A DNA stretch of 57,000 bases from Erythrobacter sp. (GTDB lineage Bacteria; Pseudomonadota; Alphaproteobacteria; Sphingomonadales; Sphingomonadaceae), in assembly GCA_013822695.1 (NCBI GenBank), contig PNKW01000013.1, positions 1 to 57,000 on the forward strand, written 5' to 3'. The position numbers were made by a program, and so were the translations under genes. Below are positions 55,299 to 57,000 of the stretch, in pieces. The notes beneath the pieces are model-generated. The model was not told the DNA's origin. It did not search any database and saw nothing but the letters and a program-made list of their open reading frames with translations. Numbering within the stretch: position 1 is the first letter of the stretch; every line of letters starts with the position of its first letter.

Positions 55299-55961
55299 TT
55301 AGCCCCGCGCGCCGAACAGCGCCGTCCCCACCCGCACATGCGTCGCGCCGAGCATCACCGCGGTCTCGTAGTCCCCGCTCATGCCCATGCTGAGGCCAGT
55401 TACCCCGTTGTCCGCCGCAAGCTTCGCCAGAAACGCGAAGAACGGCGCGGCCTCGGTGTCGGCAGGCGGGATGCACATCAGCCCGGCGAGCGGGATGGCG
55501 GTCTGCCGCACCTCGGCGAGGAATTTCGGGAGATCGGCGATTCCGCAGCCGCCCTTCTGCGGCTCGTCGCCGATATTGACCTGCACGAAGCACGGCACCT
55601 GCTTACCCGCCTTGTCCATCGCGCGGGCGAGCGCGGTGAGCAGGCTCGGACGGTCGAGTGCATGGATGCAATCGAACAGCGCCACCGCTTCTTCCGCCTT
55701 GTTCGATTGCAGCTGGCCGATGCAGTGGAGTTCGATGTCGGGGTGCGCCTCGCGCAGGGCCGGCCACTTGCCCTGCGCCTCCTGCACCCGGTTCTCGCCG
55801 AACACCCGCTGGCCCGCGCCCAACAGCGGCTGGATCGCGGGGGCATCATGGGTCTTGCTCACCGCGATCAGCGTGACCGAGGACGGCTCGCGGCGGGCGG
55901 GCTTGCAGACGCGGGCGATGTTGGCGTTGACTTCGGCGAGGCGGGTGGCTGCGTTTTCCAT
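55299..55961 (-). CDS. YggS-family pyridoxal phosphate-binding protein
   Basis: This 220-residue PLP homeostasis protein has SVTLIAVSKTHDAPAIQ with the PLP-binding lysine, FGENRVQEAQGKW, ELHCIGQLQSNK and a C-terminal LSMGMSGDYETAVMLGATHVRVGTALFG. YggS/PLPBP has no catalysed reaction but controls PLP levels. It diverges from the ThiE-like gene with only 22 bp between starts. It converges with the TonB receptor. Confidence 0.95.
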   Translation of the reverse strand: MENAATRLAEVNANIARVCKPARREPSSVTLIAVSKTHDAPAIQPLLGAGQRVFGENRVQEAQGKWPALREAHPDIELHCIGQLQSNKAEEAVALFDCIHALDRPSLLTALARAMDKAGKQVPCFVQVNIGDEPQKGGCGIADLPKFLAEVRQTAIPLAGLMCIPPADTEAAPFFAFLAKLAADNGVTGLSMGMSGDYETAVMLGATHVRVGTALFGARG

Positions 55962-55983
55962 TGGGCGGCTCTATAGCGGAGCC

Positions 55984-56520
55984 GTGGCCTGCGCAAAGAC
56001 CCTCCCCGCCCTGTGGCTGATCTCGGACGCCCGCAATGATGCGGGGCTCGAGCGGGCCCTCGCCGCGCTACCGCGCGGCTCGGGGTTGATCTATCGGCAT
56101 TATCATCTGGACGGGCCGGAGCGCCTCGCCCGGTTCCGCGCGCTGCGGCGGGTGGCGAAGGCGCGGGGCCACGTGGTGGTGCTCGCCGATTCGGCGCTGA
56201 CCGCGCGCGAGTGGGGCGCGGACGGGATCTATGGCGCCCCGCGCGCGCTGTGCCCGCGCCGGGCGGGCCTCATCCACCTTGCGACCGCGCATGACCTTGC
56301 CGAACTGGGCCTCGCGGCAAGGCTGGGGGCGGATGCGGCACTGCTCTCGCCGGTGTTCGCCACCCGCTCGCATCCGGGGGGCGGGACGCTGGGCGCAGTG
56401 CGCTTCCGGCTGCTGGCGCGGCGGGCGGGGTTGCCGGTGATTGCGCTGGGCGGGATGACGGCGGCGCGGGCACGGGCGCTCAAATGGGCAAAGTGGGCGG
56501 CGATCGACGGGTTGAGCTGA
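55984..56520 (+). CDS. Thiamine phosphate synthase-like protein (ThiE/TenI)
   Basis: This protein of about 178 residues has a ThiE/TenI-type TIM barrel: LWLISDARNDAGLERAL, VVLADSALTAREWGADGIYG, ALLSPVFATRSHPGGGTLG and PVIALGGMTAARARAL. The SPVFATxSHPG loop with PVIALGG is the thiamine phosphate synthase hallmark. The start is probably GTG at 55984, without a good ribosome site; an internal start cannot be excluded. Whether it is a true synthase or a TenI-like protein is not settled. Confidence 0.8.
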   Translation: MACAKTLPALWLISDARNDAGLERALAALPRGSGLIYRHYHLDGPERLARFRALRRVAKARGHVVVLADSALTAREWGADGIYGAPRALCPRRAGLIHLATAHDLAELGLAARLGADAALLSPVFATRSHPGGGTLGAVRFRLLARRAGLPVIALGGMTAARARALKWAKWAAIDGLS

Positions 56521-56543
56521 TCGGCGGCGCAGCCCCGTTGATT

Positions 56544-56635
56544 CACACAAAGGCACAAAGACACAAGGATGCCGCGCCCGGCGGCAGGCGCTGCTCTGCC
56601 GTTTCTCGCCCTTTGTGTCTTTGTGGCTTTGTGTG
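56544..56635. repeat. Palindromic MITE-like element, CACAAAG arms
   Basis: The left arm at 56544-56568 begins CACACAAAGGCACAAAGAC. The right arm at 56610-56635 is its near-perfect inverted complement, with one mismatch and one 1-base gap. The inner 41 bp is GC-rich and can fold further. The 92-bp element stands alone between the ThiE-like gene and ftsK. No transposase is present. Confidence 0.8.
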
Positions 56636-56711
56636 CGGAACTGCTTCCCCTGCGCGCGTGCCGAAAGGCTTTAGGACAATCCCCGCTTCCACGCCGTCCG
56701 TCGCTCTTTCC

Positions 56712-56740
56712 TTGACCGGAGTCCCCTGAGGATTCATGAT
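56712..56740 (+). promoter_or_regulatory. Possible promoter of ftsK
   Basis: TTGACC (56712-56717), a 17-bp spacer and CATGAT (56735-56740) form a sigma-70-like pair 24 bp before the ftsK ATG. The match is partial. Confidence 0.35.
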
Positions 56741-56764
56741 GTGTTCCAAGCAGGAGAATCCCCC

Positions 56765-57000
56765 ATGGCCAGCCGCGCGGTAACCCCCGCCAAACCCGTT
56801 CGTCAGACCGATGCAGAATGGCGCGCCGGCTTGCGCCGCAGCTTGCGCCGCATCGCGCAGATGACCGGCGCGGGGCTGCTGCTGGGCATGGCCGTGTTCC
56901 TCGCATTGGCACTCGCCAGCTACACCCAGACCGATCCCAGCCCCTCGACCGCCGCCGATCCGGGCGAGGTCGCCAACTGGATGGGCCGCGCCGGGGCCTG
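56765..57000 (+). CDS. ftsK: DNA translocase FtsK, N-terminal part (cut by window end)
   Basis: Only the first 78 codons are present. They begin MASRAVTPAKPVRQTDAEWR and continue with a basic segment. A transmembrane helix follows (MTGAGLLLGMAVFLALALAS), then YTQTDPSPSTA and NWMGRAGA, which match the FtsK/SpoIIIE N-terminal membrane domain. FtsK anchors at the septum and pumps chromosome ends. CAGGAGAA lies a few bases before the ATG. The motor domain lies beyond the window. Confidence 0.87.
   Translation, partial: MASRAVTPAKPVRQTDAEWRAGLRRSLRRIAQMTGAGLLLGMAVFLALALASYTQTDPSPSTAADPGEVANWMGRAGA

Overview
The window is GC-rich, densely coded chromosomal DNA from an alphaproteobacterium, most likely a sphingomonad of the Erythrobacteraceae type. 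The lineage is inferred from family content: an UrcA-family protein, a TonB-dependent receptor, a GyrB with the Gram-negative insert, and many small conserved proteins typical of that group. No rRNA, tRNA, CRISPR array or insertion-sequence transposase was seen.

Left part (1-11 kb): an acyl-CoA synthetase diverges from a LuxR-type regulator. Next come a VOC-fold protein and, divergently, a three-gene run of Rieske oxygenase, SDR dehydrogenase and TIM-barrel isomerase-like protein. This looks like a catabolic locus for an unidentified, possibly cyclic, substrate. Then follow a DUF5694-like protein, a BAAT-type hydrolase broken by an in-frame TGA, an alpha/beta hydrolase and a TraB/GumN protein.

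Middle part (11-27 kb): a two-gene unit encodes an eight-cysteine protein and a 71-residue peptide with a double-glycine leader-like segment. A short AAA ATPase and a GFA-family protein are bracketed by nadB and a 46-bp direct repeat of the nadB 3' end. After these come a metallo-beta-lactamase-fold protein, an AhpD-like protein, an ABC ATPase, several small secreted proteins, a nitronate monooxygenase, a DMT transporter, YceI, a phospholipase D-like protein and guaA.

Right part (27-57 kb): urcA and a 27-residue peptide gene set between hairpins; a second acyl-CoA synthetase; a PIG-L deacetylase; gyrB; membrane proteins; a TetR regulator; and a lipid-related pair (acyltransferase, DUF1295). 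The leucine/isovalerate genes liuA and liuB are separated by three small genes with overlapping start and stop codons. One of these is a DUF559 endonuclease-fold gene enclosed by a 50-bp inverted repeat. Then come a compatible-solute ABC transporter, DUF2147, a MidA/NDUFAF7-type methyltransferase with an approximately 300-residue charged helical extension, lgt, a third acyl-CoA synthetase, glnD, a TonB receptor, a YggS-type protein, a ThiE-like protein and the start of ftsK.

The most unusual signals are the DUF559 gene inside paired REP-like repeats with compensatory stem changes, the double-glycine peptide plus cysteine-rich partner, the nadB 3'-end duplication around an ATPase/GFA cassette, and the charged-helix/MidA fusion. 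A sequence motif shared upstream of a LuxR, a Rieske and an acyl-CoA synthetase gene may mark a common regulon.
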